DNA from: Elmis aenea
Lineage: Eukaryota > Arthropoda > Insecta > Coleoptera > Elmidae
Assembly: GCA_947652605.1 (NCBI GenBank)
Contig: OX393581.1
Span: 45,221,924 to 45,285,923, forward strand
Length of the DNA: 64,000 bases
Direction of reading: 5' to 3'
A program made the translations under genes and the position numbers. The notes beneath the pieces were generated by a model. That model worked only from the letters and a program-made list of their open reading frames with translations. It made no database searches and was not told the DNA's origin. Shown here one piece after another: positions 22,748-33,929 of this stretch. The first letter of the stretch is position 1. Every line of letters starts with the position of its first letter.

Positions 22748-22938
22748 CAGTGTTTCTTAAACTTTTTTCTTTGAGGACCTTATCCAAAAACAAAAGCTTA
22801 CAGGGGAGCCCAATAAATAATTTTGTAGACAATATTTCGTTTTGTATTTTTGATCAAATAAATTTGGATGATTTCCGAACATTATAAAAAGGTTCGGGGG
22901 ACCCCCAGGGTCCGCGAATTACACTTTGAGAAACAATG
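22748..22938. mobile_element. hAT MITE, 191 bp, same family as 7190-7399
   Basis: Ends CAGTGTTTCTTAAACTTT and ACTTTGAGAAACAATG, flanks TGTTACAA and TGTTACAC (7 of 8). Shares GAGGACC, AAATTTGGATGATTT-like and GTCCGCGAATTACACTTTG blocks with the 7190 copy. Confidence 0.85.
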
Positions 22939-23193
22939 TGTTACACGTAGGTGCATAAAAGTTTATGGTTTTTGAAAGTTAAGGAAATGTTCTTTTAAAT
23001 AAAGTTATATTCTTTTCCATGTAAAAAATTATAAGTTTGCTTCATAAATAGGATCACCAAGAAGTAGATTGGTAAATTTTCAAATGAAATGAAAATGTTA
23101 ATTTACTTTTAAAAAACTTAATCAGATTTTTTATGACCAATGTAGTTACCGAGATACACTATGAATACTTAGAATTTGGACCACCCTGTACAT

Positions 23194-24060
23194 ATCTTTG
23201 CACCGTTTTTAATGATTTTTTAAGTTGACGAGATAATGCATTACGTGTCTATTACTTAATGGCAAAATTCATTACATTCTGCTCTGCTACTTATTGGCCG
23301 CCTCAATTTTTAGTTTTTCATAGTTGAAAACAGTCAAAAACACCTGTTAAATAATGCTTTACGTGGTGCCTTCAGGGGAGGTTTTATATTAATGCAGTGA
23401 GATAATTTGAATGTCATTTAACTTAAAATTGTCAAGGTTATAGGTACAATTAATGTCGGTTAAATTTCAAAAATTTGGTGAATTCGAAAAAAAAATATCT
23501 ATCAATCACGTTAGCCAGTGGTTCTCAACAGGAGGGGCGCAATATAAAAGGGGGCGGAAACAAAATTGGATTTCGAAAGCAAAACTATTTATTAAAACAA
23601 CAAAAACACAATAATAAAATATATACTTTTTAATTGCAAGAAAAAGTAGATTATTATAATTTTGAAATAAAAGATGTTTTATAAGTAAAAAAAAACAGAA
23701 AAAAATTAATGCATAGAAAATGTAATACATAATGCTTACTAAACTGGGTTCTTACATAACAAACAAAAGCACAGTTTGAATGTGGACTTATTTATAAGTT
23801 GAAATTTATCTTCCGGTTTCCTCCGGCACCAAATTCAGCAAGAATTTCTTCGGGATTCAGTTTCTCTAGTTTCACTTTCAATGTTAATAATTAACAAATT
23901 ATTGAATCTTTCTCGAGTCATTCAACTAAACCAGGGGGCTAATGGTAGGCTCAGGGGGGGGTTAGCCCCCCTGGCCTCTCCATAACTACGCCAATGTTTC
24001 TGGGAATGATATTTAACTAGCAGAGTGAATTATGAACGAAATTGACCCTGATTGAAACAA
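23194..24060. other. no gene; isolated hAT-like ends
   Basis: CAGTGGTTCTCAACAGG at 23516 looks like a hAT start but no partner end was found. A GGGGGGGTTAGCCCCCC hairpin at about 23957-23973 and CTACGCC nearby resemble the end of the hAT at 40227. AT-rich short frames around 23506-23730 are noise. Confidence 0.4.
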
Positions 24061-24069
24061 GATCTTAAT

Positions 24070-24380
24070 AATTGGAAAACTTAAAACTCACGTTAAGATT
24101 TTTTAAATTATTTTAAATCGGTTTATTTCTACTATATCACTGATCTCGAGGGGCACGTTCTTACACCTAGACAAATTTTGATGATTATAATTGTCGAATC
24201 ATCAAGAAAGATTATTTAATGACATCCATTATCACACGAGATCACTAATTTTACTTTCCTTTCGACGTAAGGTGAGCGTAGAGATTTGTCTTGGTAGATA
24301 AATCTTACCGTTATCGGCCTAATTCGAACTCCCGTCAATAAGTCAGTAATCCACCCGCTAATCACTAGATCACCGACTGA
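24070..24380 (-). repeat. tRNA-derived SINE-like sequence, decayed
   Basis: On the minus strand TGATCTAGTGATTAG (near 24360-24374) resembles a Pol III A box as in tRNAs with TGGTCTAGTGGTTAG, followed about 40 nt later by GAGTTCGAATTAGG (24332-24319), two to three changes from the B box GGTTCGANTCC. A tRNA-unrelated body follows. No tRNA fold or flanking duplication could be confirmed. Confidence 0.5.
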
Positions 24381-24845
24381 AGCTTTGTTAGTCTATTTTA
24401 TGTGTTATTTGAAAAACTAAAGTTAGTAATTTAGTGACTTTGCGTTGGTGATTAAGTGTTTATTCCATAATGGTGTGAACCTGTGAACTCACTTCGCAAA
24501 AGTAAACTTAATTAAAAGTACCTAGGTTATATTTCGTTTAACTAAAATGTTTCCAAAAATAATTTCTAACAGAAAATTATATCGCTTTTAGTCTTCGAAT
24601 CACGTAATTTCTGATGGCACGTAATTATTTTGGACGCCTTTACTAATTTGTGTTTAGTAAGGTAATTGTTCCAACAGTCGACAAGAGATAATCAGGGCAC
24701 CGGTAAAACGAGATTAAGAGGTTCGACAATATTTAAAAATAAAGCATAATTTTGTAAAAATATTTACTCATGGATAAAGTTTAACTCATTGTAAGTGTCA
24801 CAAAGAAAGAAAATATACTACATTTATAACTTTTTTTTAAATAAA
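24381..24845. other. no gene recognised
   Basis: AT-rich spacer with no recognisable feature. Confidence 0.35.
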
Positions 24846-24847
24846 TA

Positions 24848-26067
24848 CGGACGTAAATGAAATCAGGCTCCCTCCTTTTTTTCTTTAGTTTTATTAGACA
24901 AATAAGATTGTAGGCAGGTGATATGTGCAAAAAAACCGGATTTCCTGAGCAAGTACACTTTTGTTTCACTTCCGGTTACGCCGGAAATGACCCTAAGTTT
25001 GTTATTTTAAAAGTAACACCCTGTATATTTTTACATTTTTGGAAAAAGGAAGCTATTATGAATACAATTGCACCGTTTTAGTTATTTTTTAAAACCTCAA
25101 ATAATTTTTGGACAAACATTAAGTGTGCTGTGACCTGTATAAATAGATTTTTTTTGTCAAAAAGTGTCTAAAAAACGTTTTAGTAAATTTTAATTTACAT
25201 TTAAGTTGCGTTAATAAACTTTAAAGGTTGCGAAATACATTTTTTGACGATAAATCATTTTTTTTAGACGAAATGGTAGGGGATCATGCGGTTATTTAAG
25301 TAAAGTATTTTCTGACGAATTTAACAATGCCAATAACTTGGTAATTTTATTAAGATTTCTTTATAAAAGCTATAAAAAAATTAACTGTTTATTCAACAAA
25401 GCTTTGGATGTGATAATTTATTTTTTGTTGTTGTTCCTAGAGGTTTTATTTAATTGTTTGTTTTTAATGATCGTCGTTATAAGAAATAAGACAAAAAAAC
25501 AATTGTTTTGTGGCTATTGAGCATAGTAAACTATGATTATTAGGGTATCTTACCAAATAATAAATATTAATAATAATACTAAATTATTTGTATCGTTGAA
25601 TTCTTCAGAAAATACTCTATTTAAATAACCACAGGAGCCACTATCTTTCCATAAAAAAAAGGCTTTTTGTCAAAAAATCAATTTCGTAACCTTTAAAGCC
25701 GATTAATGTAACCCAAATGCAAGGAAAATTAGCAAAATTGTTTTTCGGACACTTCTTGACAAAATAAATTTTATGCAGGTCACAGAACACCTAATAAAAA
25801 AATGTATTGTTTCCCCAAAAATTATTTGAGGTTATAGAACTTAACTAAAATGGTGCAATTGTATTCAAAAAAGATTCCTCTTTCCAAAAATGTAAAAGTA
25901 TACAGGGTGTTTTATTTGAAATAACAAAGTTAGGGACATTTCCCTGAAACAAAAGTGTACTTATGTTCAGAAAATCCAGTTTTTTGTACATATGACCTGT
26001 CTACAAATCTCATTCGTCTAAAATAAAGCTAAAGAAAAAAAGTGGGCCTGATTTCAGTTACACCCGG
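24848..26067. mobile_element. foldback element, 1.22 kb, arms about 400 bp
   Basis: Left arm 24848-25255 and right arm 25665-26067 are inverted, with matching CTCAAATAATTTTTGG / CCAAAAATTATTTGAG and GAATACAATTGCACC / GGTGCAATTGTATTC. The right end CACCCGG-TA is intact; the left TA-CGGACGTAA is eroded. Each arm carries an internal CACCCTGTATATTTTTAC-type module (25018 and its mirror near 25905), also seen at 2154 and 37375. The hydrophobic frame at 25338-25520 lies in the AT-rich loop and is not credible as a gene. Confidence 0.82.
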
Positions 26068-26490
26068 TATATTATGTCGATTTTTAAAGTGTTGTCGAAA
26101 ACTTTTCATCGCAGAAATATGTTCGTATGAACATTGCCCCTACAATTAATAATTACAAGTTTTAATTGGTCAATAATTTGGGAATTATTAATTGGTTATT
26201 TAATGAATAAATTAAAACCCTTTGATAATATTTTGAAATACTTTGAACTGCAGTTGATATTGTTAAAATTACTACATAAAATAATTAATTTTTGTGACAA
26301 TGTACCAACTTCGGATTGTGTAGTTGAAAATCGATATAAAATTATTACATGTGAGTAAAATATTATAATTAAATTAAGCCTAGTTATGGAATATTGAAAT
26401 ATTATTTAAAAAAACCTTAATTGAGGAAACATTTTCCTTTTTGCTATCGTTTTTTGGTGTTAAAAATAAATTCACTTCCTATTTTATGAA
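26068..26490. other. no gene recognised
   Basis: AT-rich; a 74-codon frame at 26134-26358 has no recognisable motif and AT-driven composition. Confidence 0.35.
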
Positions 26491-27054
26491 GCCCGTGTGA
26501 CACGGTAACGGTATAAATTTCTGTATAGAAATCTGTACTTACCAAATAATATATAGAAAATCTTATATCGTGTCATACAGGTTTCTCGTACAAAATTCTG
26601 TATAGTTTCTTGCATGTACAAGCGTTCCATGAATTTCTTGTACAGAAAATACTATAGGAATTGCTGTATTTCCATGCAAGTTTTGATACAGAAACTGCGT
26701 GCTACAGATGCGCATGAGTTCGTGAATAATGGCGGCTAACAGCTGATTTTGAACATCTGCAGCTAAAGGAAATATAAGCAATAGAAATTCCCGTTAACAG
26801 TTAATTCTTGGTAATCCGAAGTAGGATATTGTTATTGTTTAAAATGGCAATTACAAGGGAGAAGTACATTGTTTTAAGAGGGAGTGCATACCTGTTCAGG
26901 CGCATGGGCATGGTTAGTAAATTGTACATAAAATTGTCTCCGTGTCACACAGTTTCAAACGCTTGGAATTCTGTATTGAAATCTATACAAGAAAAACAAT
27001 ACAAGATATTCTGTATTGATTTCTATACAGAAATTTATACCGTGCCACACGGGC
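26491..27054. mobile_element. TIR element starting GCCCGTGTG, 564 bp, superfamily unknown
   Basis: Ends GCCCGTGTGACACGG and CCGTGCCACACGGGC are inverted, followed inward on both sides by TATAAATTTCTGTATAGAAA. Many internal TGTACAGAAA/TTTCTGTATAG motifs give further small hairpins. Flanks TTATGAA and TTAAGAC give no clear duplication, so the superfamily stays open. The open frames at 26563-26781 and 26808-27098 read through repeats and carry no known domain. Confidence 0.7.
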
Positions 27055-27474
27055 TTAAGACTATTTTTACTTCTTCTTGTTTTATCAATCGCAATTAGTG
27101 ACTGTCGTTTCAGCGAGATGCTTCGCCCAAATTTATTAGGATTTCCCAAGGGACCTTAAATACAAAACCACTTGCTTAAACCACGACGACTGTACCACTG
27201 CAGTTACAATTGGAAAACGGTGTTTCAATAAATATTAAATTACATTTTCCTAAGACCATTACCGAAGATAGTGGGTTTTGGGTCAACGTCATTGATGTAA
27301 TAGAAACCAACTCAATTTTACGGCCGACGAAGGGACGAGAATTCGCTAAACTAATGTTGTAAAATGTAGAAATTCAAATGAGGATTAAAGTTTAACCGAA
27401 CACCAAATAAAATGGATTTTTTATAAATTAAAATAAATTTATTAAGTACCTATTACGCGTAAATCGATAATATG
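27055..27474. other. no gene recognised
   Basis: Non-repetitive-looking spacer with no feature I can name. Confidence 0.35.
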
Positions 27475-28698
27475 CACAGTCTGATAATACTGCTCGTGGA
27501 CTGGTATTATAAGTCAAGATAGGATGTATTTAAAATGTTATATTAAACTTCAATATACGAAAAATATTATATCCAAATTTGACATACGTAAATATCGCGA
27601 CGCATTCATGAATAATATTTAAAACATTAGTAGTGAACACCATCATGTAAAAAAATAAAAAACGAACCAAGAGCAGTGATAAAATTCCATGCAAAACTTG
27701 GCATACAGCCACAAAAACATGAATTAATGCAAAAGGTTTATTGGGATAATTGTTTCTAACGTGCAACCGTTTTCAAGTGGTATTAACAATTTTGGAAGGT
27801 AGAGAGAAGCTAAAAGATAATGATCGTGCAGGCAGACCATCAACAAGTAGAACACCCGAAATTACAATATAAGTGCGTAATTTTGTGCACGAAACTGTTT
27901 TAAAATAATAATAAAGGCTCTCAAAACCAATCGTGAATCAATTCGATTAATTTTAAAAGGGGAATTGCAAACTCAAAAGTTTGGCAGAATTTGTGCCATA
28001 TAGGTTATCATGAGATCAAAAACTGATAAGAGTTCAACGTCCCAGAGTAATCGTTCGAACCAATAGAAATGATCCAAACTTCCTGAAAGCGATTGTATTT
28101 GATGATAAGACAAGGTGTTTGCAATATGATCAGCAACAATGCGTTATAGTGCTAAAACGAAGTCAAAAAGTTCACCAAAAGTCAAAAAGTTACGAATACA
28201 ATATCGTAAATCAAAACAATCTTCATTGTTTCAAATAGTCATTGTTAAGTTTTATCCAACAATTTTGAAGCTTTGATGGCAAAATTTGTCGCATTGGACC
28301 AGAATGTGGTAAATCTGATAGCTGGTGCTTGCTTCATGATAATGCATCGAGTCACAATTCATTAATTCTTAAATAGTTTTTCGTCAAAAATCAAGTATGT
28401 GTTAAATCATCCACCATATTCGCCAGCTTTAGCACCGGGGACTTTTTTCTAATTCCAAAACTCCAAATTCTATTGAAAGAAATGTATTTGGATGACAGTG
28501 ATAGCATTCAAATATAATCTACACCTAGATTGGAGGCTATCCCACAAATGAACTGGAAAATTCATTTGAATCACCGTAAAATCGATGTGCATTGAATTAG
28601 AACGATATTATTTCGCATAAATAAAACTAATATACTGAAAACTCTCATTTCATTTTCATTTTACACCACCAGTTTACGAATATTATTGACACACTGTG
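27475..28698 (+). mobile_element. mariner-like element, decayed, 1.22 kb
   Basis: Left CACAGTCTGATAATACTGCT..GGACTGGT and right complement of CACAGTGTGTCAATAATATT..AAACTGGT are imperfect inverted ends. The length is close to a full mariner (about 1.3 kb). The TA flanks have decayed. The same terminal family bounds the MITE at 44361-44755. Confidence 0.75.
27790..28600 (+). pseudogene. mariner transposase remnant
   Basis: Fragments in shifting frames: REKLKDNDRAGRPSTSRTPE (the linker after the helix-turn-helix, normally ending GRPST), FDDKTRCLQYDQQ-like text around the first catalytic aspartate, SWCLLHDNAPSHNSL (second aspartate in HDNAPSH) and HPPYSPALAPGDFFLIPK (third aspartate, where SPDLAP has become SPALAP but GD is kept). 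This is the DD34D mariner signature. Numerous stops and frameshifts make it inactive. Confidence 0.85.
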
Positions 28699-28718
28699 AG
28701 TCTATCGAAATTCTAGAT

Positions 28719-29941
28719 CAGGGGTCTCCAAGCTACGACCCGCGGGCCGGTTGCGGCCCGCGAAAGAATTGTGCGAAAAGGTGAGGTGCCCTTTTGAATA
28801 ATTTTTCAATGGGAATCTGCAAAAAGCATGGGGTGTTGATAAATTTTAAACGCATTAATTAAAATTGATATTCCACATTAGATATAGGTCCTATTAATTC
28901 CTGGTATGTTGACTTGACATGTTATACTGCAGTTCGATGGCTTAGCTGTGGACCTATGGAAAGGTTCTTTTGCGCTTCTTCTAGCTCAGAGATGAAATTG
29001 ATATTTCTTGCTAAGCAAAATCATTATGAGCCACTGTTATCAAATATCGAGCGGTTTTGGAAGTTGACATTTTTTGCAGATCTGGCGAAGCACACGAACA
29101 ATTTGAATGTAAAGTTGCAGGGTCAAAATAACTTAGTTTGTGATTTATTTGCTTATAAAAAGGCATTCAGAGTAAATTTGGTACTTTTGGAACGCCAAAT
29201 GAAAGATTGTAATTTTGCTCATACGCCATACTGTGTACAATTACATAAAAAAAATGAAGCAGAATTTCCATCCTCGTTCGCAAAATTAATCATTTCAGAT
29301 TTAAAAAAAATCAGAATCGATTTGCTTATTTAGATGCCAGTGCTAAGAAAATAAGGTTGTTTCAAAATCCATTTGACTATGATATGGCAGATGTCCCTAA
29401 GTCAAATTCAGTTGAAAATTATTGAACTTAAGGAAAATGATCATATTAAAGACAAATACAAGGAAGGAAATTTGATCGATTTTTGTAAATTTTTGAACCC
29501 TGTGCAGTTTCCAAATTTGAAGAAATTTGCTCGTAAATTGTTCTCCATTTATCTTTGCGAACTTTTTTTTTCGCAGATGACATATCAAATCAAAATACAG
29601 GGTAAAAGTATCTGATGAACATTTGAAATCGCGACTTATTTTAAGATTTTAAAATCACAAAAACCATTCACATTTATAGTTTTAATATAATTTGTATTGA
29701 AGATATGAGAATTAACTGGTAATGTTTGTTATCATTAATGTATAATAATTTAATCTTACGTACTCGGTAACAAGTTTATGAAATTTTGTGCTATCGATAA
29801 AATTTATATATTTAAAACTATCTATCCTTTTTTTTACCAGAATACATTTCTTTTTTTTTTAAATCTTTTTTTTATTTCGGCCCGATGAAAGTACTGAAAG
29901 GCCCAATGTGGTCCTCTTCGCAAAAAGTTTGGAGATCCCTG
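28719..29941 (+). mobile_element. hAT element, 1.22 kb, with transposase remnant
   Basis: Ends CAGGGGTCTCCAAG and CTTTTTGCG..TTTGGAGATCCCTG. Flanks TTCTAGAT and TCCTAGAC match at 6 of 8. GCCCGCGGGCC near the left end and CGGCCC near the right form subterminal GC-rich motifs. It sits only 20 bp from the mariner end at 28698. Confidence 0.85.
28914..29660 (+). pseudogene. hAT transposase remnant, ZBED5/GTF2IRD2-like type
   Basis: An open frame of 139 codons (28914-29333) contains VRWLSCG near its start, then LAKHTNNLNVKLQGQNNLVC and a KAFRVNLVLLERQM helix, the arrangement seen in hAT proteins related to ZBED5 and GTF2IRD2 (normally VRWLSRG and LN.KLQG.N). After a frameshift come NPFDYDMADVP, IDFCKFLNPVQFPNLKKFAR, and finally FFSQMTYQIKIQGK with SDEHLKSRL, the C-terminal dimerisation block. 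The zinc finger and N-terminal half are missing. Confidence 0.85.
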
Positions 29942-29949
29942 TCCTAGAC

Positions 29950-30535
29950 AATTAATAGATGTCAATTTCACTCATAAACGTGTCACATATAGCCAACAGA
30001 AAATTTCTGCAAAGCATGAGTCAGTGTACGTTTTAACTGGATTCCTACTTTGCCAAATTATTCCTATCCAAGAAAAATAAACTACTCTATTAGATTTGTC
30101 TGGTGTATGTTCACTTGATAACAAACATCGCGTGAACATTTCCAAAGGGAATTTAATATTGTCCCCGGATTCGGAAGCAGGTCCCTTTTAGCCGGTGTTT
30201 CCCCGCCCCATGTTTGTGTGAACGATATAGTGTGTACATAGTGGCCCAGTACATCAATTTTATAGTATATCAAAGCTGTAATATTAAATTTTTTGGTACA
30301 TTTTAAATCCTAGAAGTGCGATTGTATCAAATTTTATAATTATTATTCAAACATTATCAGCTTTTGCAATATATGTAAGCTTAATTAAAAAGCACTTGTA
30401 AAACAAAATATGGACCACTTTCGAAACGTCTGTTTATTTATCAGCAGATTGTTTACGTATGTGTTCATTATTCACCCTTAATTTGTGTTGACTATTAATA
30501 TTCGTTACGAATGCATGGGAATTTATAAAACCGAT
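29950..30535. other. no gene recognised
   Basis: Spacer between the hAT element and a Penelope-like fragment. A slightly GC-richer patch at 30160-30215 has no recognisable coding content. Confidence 0.35.
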
Positions 30536-30544
30536 TGTAGCTAC

Positions 30545-30660
30545 TTGTGGTTTGTGGTGTATAGGTCAAACTAAACGACACGTAAAAAAACACATTTCAT
30601 GTAGCAAATCAAACCAAACGAATAAATCAACATTCGCATTACACAAAACATTACATATAC
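30545..30660 (+). pseudogene. GIY-YIG endonuclease fragment of a Penelope-like element
   Basis: Translates as CGLWCIGQTKRHVKKHISCS and NQTNKSTFALHKTLH. CGxWxIGQTKR is the YIG half of the GIY-YIG nuclease in Penelope-like retroelements, and the KSTFALH block matches the usual KSALAEH that follows. It ends exactly where the MITE at 30660 begins, so the MITE may have been inserted in it. Too short to be functional. Confidence 0.65.
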
Positions 30661-31052
30661 AGGGTGTCCCAATTATACACCGCCAAAAAGTAGGTGCATA
30701 TTCCTGTGTGAAAATGATGACCATTTGTCAAATATTTTGTTATCCGAAAATGCTTCCTTTCAAAGTTAGAGACCTCCAAAATTGCAAGAAAAAAAATCAA
30801 AAAATCGATTACGTCCTAGCCGTTTAAGCTAGAACTATCAAACTTGGCCGAAATGTTTAGGTGTTTCCCATTGACTTTGTGGGATAATTAGAAAGAAAAC
30901 ACGTAATTGGAAGTATGATTTATAGTCAGGTTCTTTGGAGGTCTAACTTTGAAAGGAAGCATTTTCGGATAACAAAATATTTGACAAATGCTCATCATTT
31001 TCACTCAGGAATATGCACCTACTTTTTGGCGGTGTATAATTGGGACACCCTG
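30660..31052. mobile_element. foldback MITE, 393 bp, TA-flanked
   Basis: TA-CAGGGTGTCCCAATTATAC at the left and GTATAATTGGGACACCCTG-TA at the right. Arms of about 130 bp are nearly identical inverted copies (blocks CGCCAAAAAGTAGGTGCATA, GCTTCCTTTCAAAGTTAGA). The short plus-strand frame crossing into it is a Penelope-fragment read-through. Confidence 0.93.
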
Positions 31053-31054
31053 TA

Positions 31055-31516
31055 ATTTAATGAAGGTAAGGTATTTAATACAGATTTTTTTTAGAAAATT
31101 AATGTAAAATTACAACAACAAAATCTGTAAAGAATAGAGAGGGAAGCTTTGTTATAGAATAGACACTAATTGAAAGACTTTGTTTTTAATTATAAAATAT
31201 TTCATTCGACTAAAGCAATATAGTTTTAGATCAACGTTGTTGCCACTCGTGATCGTTGCTACAACAACTACATGTGAATAGAAAATAAGGAGGGCAATAA
31301 TTTAATGATGAACAATACGTAAGTGTTGAAACTGGTATAACTTAAGAGACGACTCTTCGTAAAAAAGATTATAAAAGCTACATGTGCGTGAATTTGTTTT
31401 AAATGAATCACTCAATTATTTAATTTATCAACTTTACATATTTTATTTGTTGTTTAAATGTTGCATTATATTCAACAATTAACTATCATGCGCTACCACA
31501 AAATCTGTTCACTTTA
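31055..31516. other. no gene recognised
   Basis: AT-rich spacer with no identifiable feature. Confidence 0.35.
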
Positions 31517-31524
31517 ATCTAAAC

Positions 31525-31939
31525 CAGGGACCCGAACCTCAAAGAATAATGGTTCAGTTCCGGTTACCGGTTCGATAAATTTTGACTTTTCGGTTTAAGT
31601 TCCGAACGACCGGTAACCGGTTCGGCGGCAACGGTTAATTTCCGGTTCCGGTTCAATGCAAAATATGATGACAGTGCTTATTTATAAATTGAACTGTCTG
31701 AATTTTTTCCATTTTTGGTAAAATGTTATCAAAATTGCGAAAATAAAAAATGTACAATGCCATTTAAAAAATAATTGGACCGAACCGTTGTATGAACCGG
31801 TTGAAGTGGTTTGAACCGGTTCACACCACTCGGTTCAGTTTGATTTTGCGGTTTTGTGTTTTTTTAATTAAAAGGTTCAGTCCCGGTTTACCGGTTCATT
31901 CGGGTTTTTGTTCCAGTTCCGGTTCGGTTCGGATCGCTG
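31525..31939. mobile_element. hAT MITE, 415 bp, CCGGTTC-rich, intact copy
   Basis: Starts CAGGGACCCGAACC and ends GGTTCGGATCGCTG with a perfect 8-bp duplication ATCTAAAC (31517-31524, 31940-31947). Dense CCGGTTC/GAACCGG repeats fill both sides around an AT-rich centre. It serves as the uninterrupted reference for the copy at 42125-43476. Confidence 0.93.
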
Positions 31940-31947
31940 ATCTAAAC

Positions 31948-33103
31948 TAAGTTCATCTGTAGTTGATTTTTGATTTATTTATAAAGAAAACATCAAAAGA
32001 TAATACTCATTAGGCTGGTCCGTTGTCTTCCCATAAAATTGCGGTACTTTTTTTCTTGAAGGCGACAAAAAATTTAAAAAAACATATGGCGTATTACACC
32101 GTAATTAAAAAAACACATTTCGTGAGTAGTATTTTTCCCACAAATTGTTTATAAGAGTGGAAACACCCGAATTAAAACAACAGCGAGAGTAAATTTGAAA
32201 TTGAATAACCTTAACGAGCGCTTTTAAAGCTAAAATATAATGAAAACCGACTACAAATTATAAGTTCGCGTTTAAAAAGCCATAGCGATATCGAAGTATA
32301 AAAATAAATTTAAACGTCCAATAAATGCACGAATAATGAAGATTTATTACGGTGTCATGTTATTTTAACAACGACCATTAAATTAAATGGAAATAAATTT
32401 TACTTAAACTTACTGGAAAGCGTCGTATTTCCCCTAAATTGAACACAAAATTAAATAAAGAGCTCTAATGGAACTCTAGCCCTTAATGGGAACGTAGTTT
32501 TAAATTTGTTTGCATTTTAATTATACAAAGTTAAGGTGCAAAATTGTTAATTATTGATGTCACTCACTTGTTTTAAAGGCGCGCACAAGCACACATTTTA
32601 TTTACAAAATAAAAACAAAAATAAGAACAAAAATTAAAGTTTAAGCGGTTTTGAGACTTAACAGTTTACGCGAACGTTTAATTATTAATAAGTAACAAAA
32701 AGGTGTCATTAGTAATATTTTTAGGAAGTTCGCAACTAGCGCACCGCTACTCAGCCTCCGCACGATTGTGTCCTGGCTTTACAAGTGTTGCTCAGCTCAA
32801 CAATTACAGTAAATTCCACACATGTGCGAGAGGCGAATATGTGCGTAGCTGTATGATAAAAGTGTTAATATTCTTTCCAGAATTTGTTAAGACTTCCTTT
32901 TGGCTTATGTTTATTAGGGAGTAGCTTAGTCCAAATAGTTGTATTTTTGAGTTGAATTTAAATAACAAGTAACTCAGAACAATGGTTAAGTAAAACAACA
33001 CCGGCGTGCTGCGGAGTTTATTAAGTTCACGAATTGAGATTTTCTAACATAAAATAACTATTGTTGTAATGTTCATAACTTTGGTTTCTCCTGTTTCTTG
33101 ATA
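31948..33103. other. single-copy-looking DNA, no gene recognised
   Basis: No transposon ends or transposase text. CG-containing patches at 32210-32300 and 32735-32860 stand out in the AT-rich background and could be regulatory or exonic. The 73-codon frame at 32703-32924 has no recognisable domain. Confidence 0.35.
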
Positions 33104-33929
33104 TACAGAGTGGTCCACTTTTTAGTAGCAGGACTTTAACTCGATGGAAAAACTTATTTTAAAACGAATATTCCATATCAACATGGGTCCGAAAACGCAT
33201 TTTCAAATACAGGGTGTTGAAATTTTCGAAAAAATATCGATAATTTTTAACCGTTTTCCAACCAGTAGATAATGTAAATGTGGGAGTAATTGACACTTAG
33301 ACAAAATGAACAATTTAAAAAATTTATATTGCTCAGAAAAATTGACATATACTACTCTGGGTTTATGGAAAAGATATGTGTATTTATAAATATCTTCATT
33401 GTGTTCACAAAATTTTTGTAATGTGATACCATTCTTAAAACTGATTATTTTATTATTTATATAAATATTCACCAGTAATTGACATAGCAAAAATCGGTAT
33501 GTACCAGTAATTGACATCCTTTGTGGGTATAGTTGACATCAAAGAACCATTATTTTTTAAATTAAAAATCCTTATTAAAAGTTTACAATTTTTACAGTTA
33601 TTGAGTATTAAACATTTATATGGTGAACTAAACATATTCCTATAATAACTTTGGTATAAAATTACTATACTAAGTAAATAAACATTTTACTAAAATAACT
33701 ATCCTAAATATTTGAACTGCTGAAAATTGCACTTAAAGAACAATCGTTTCCTTCTATCTGTTTGAGAAGTGGGTAGTTTCGAAATGATATTAATTATGTT
33801 ACCAACAAAATATTTAACAGTTGTTTTTGTGAAAATTTTCATAATTATAAAATTATTCATAGCGAATGTCTCTCTTTCTTTATTAATATTTTGTGAGTCT
33901 TCATAAAAATCATGGTATCATTCATCGAG

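Larger units (their letters stand above)
21539..23188. mobile_element. TA-flanked TIR element carrying two hAT MITEs
   Basis: Left TA-CAGGCTGGCACAAATTCG and right AGAATTTGGACCACCCTG-TA are imperfect inverted ends of about 45 bp that both run into a GTATCTCG block. The interior arms are not clearly complementary beyond this, so confidence is moderate. Two separate hAT MITEs lie inside (22233-22482 and 22748-22938). No coding capacity recognised. Confidence 0.6.

Noticed and set aside
25338..25520. 60-codon hydrophobic frame resembling a membrane peptide
   Set aside because: Phenylalanine/leucine/isoleucine richness follows from T-rich DNA in the loop of a foldback element; no start context or homology.
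28719..29941. Domesticated ZBED5/GTF2IRD2-like host gene
   Set aside because: It lies between hAT inverted ends with a decayed 8-bp duplication and has frameshifts, so it is a transposon copy.
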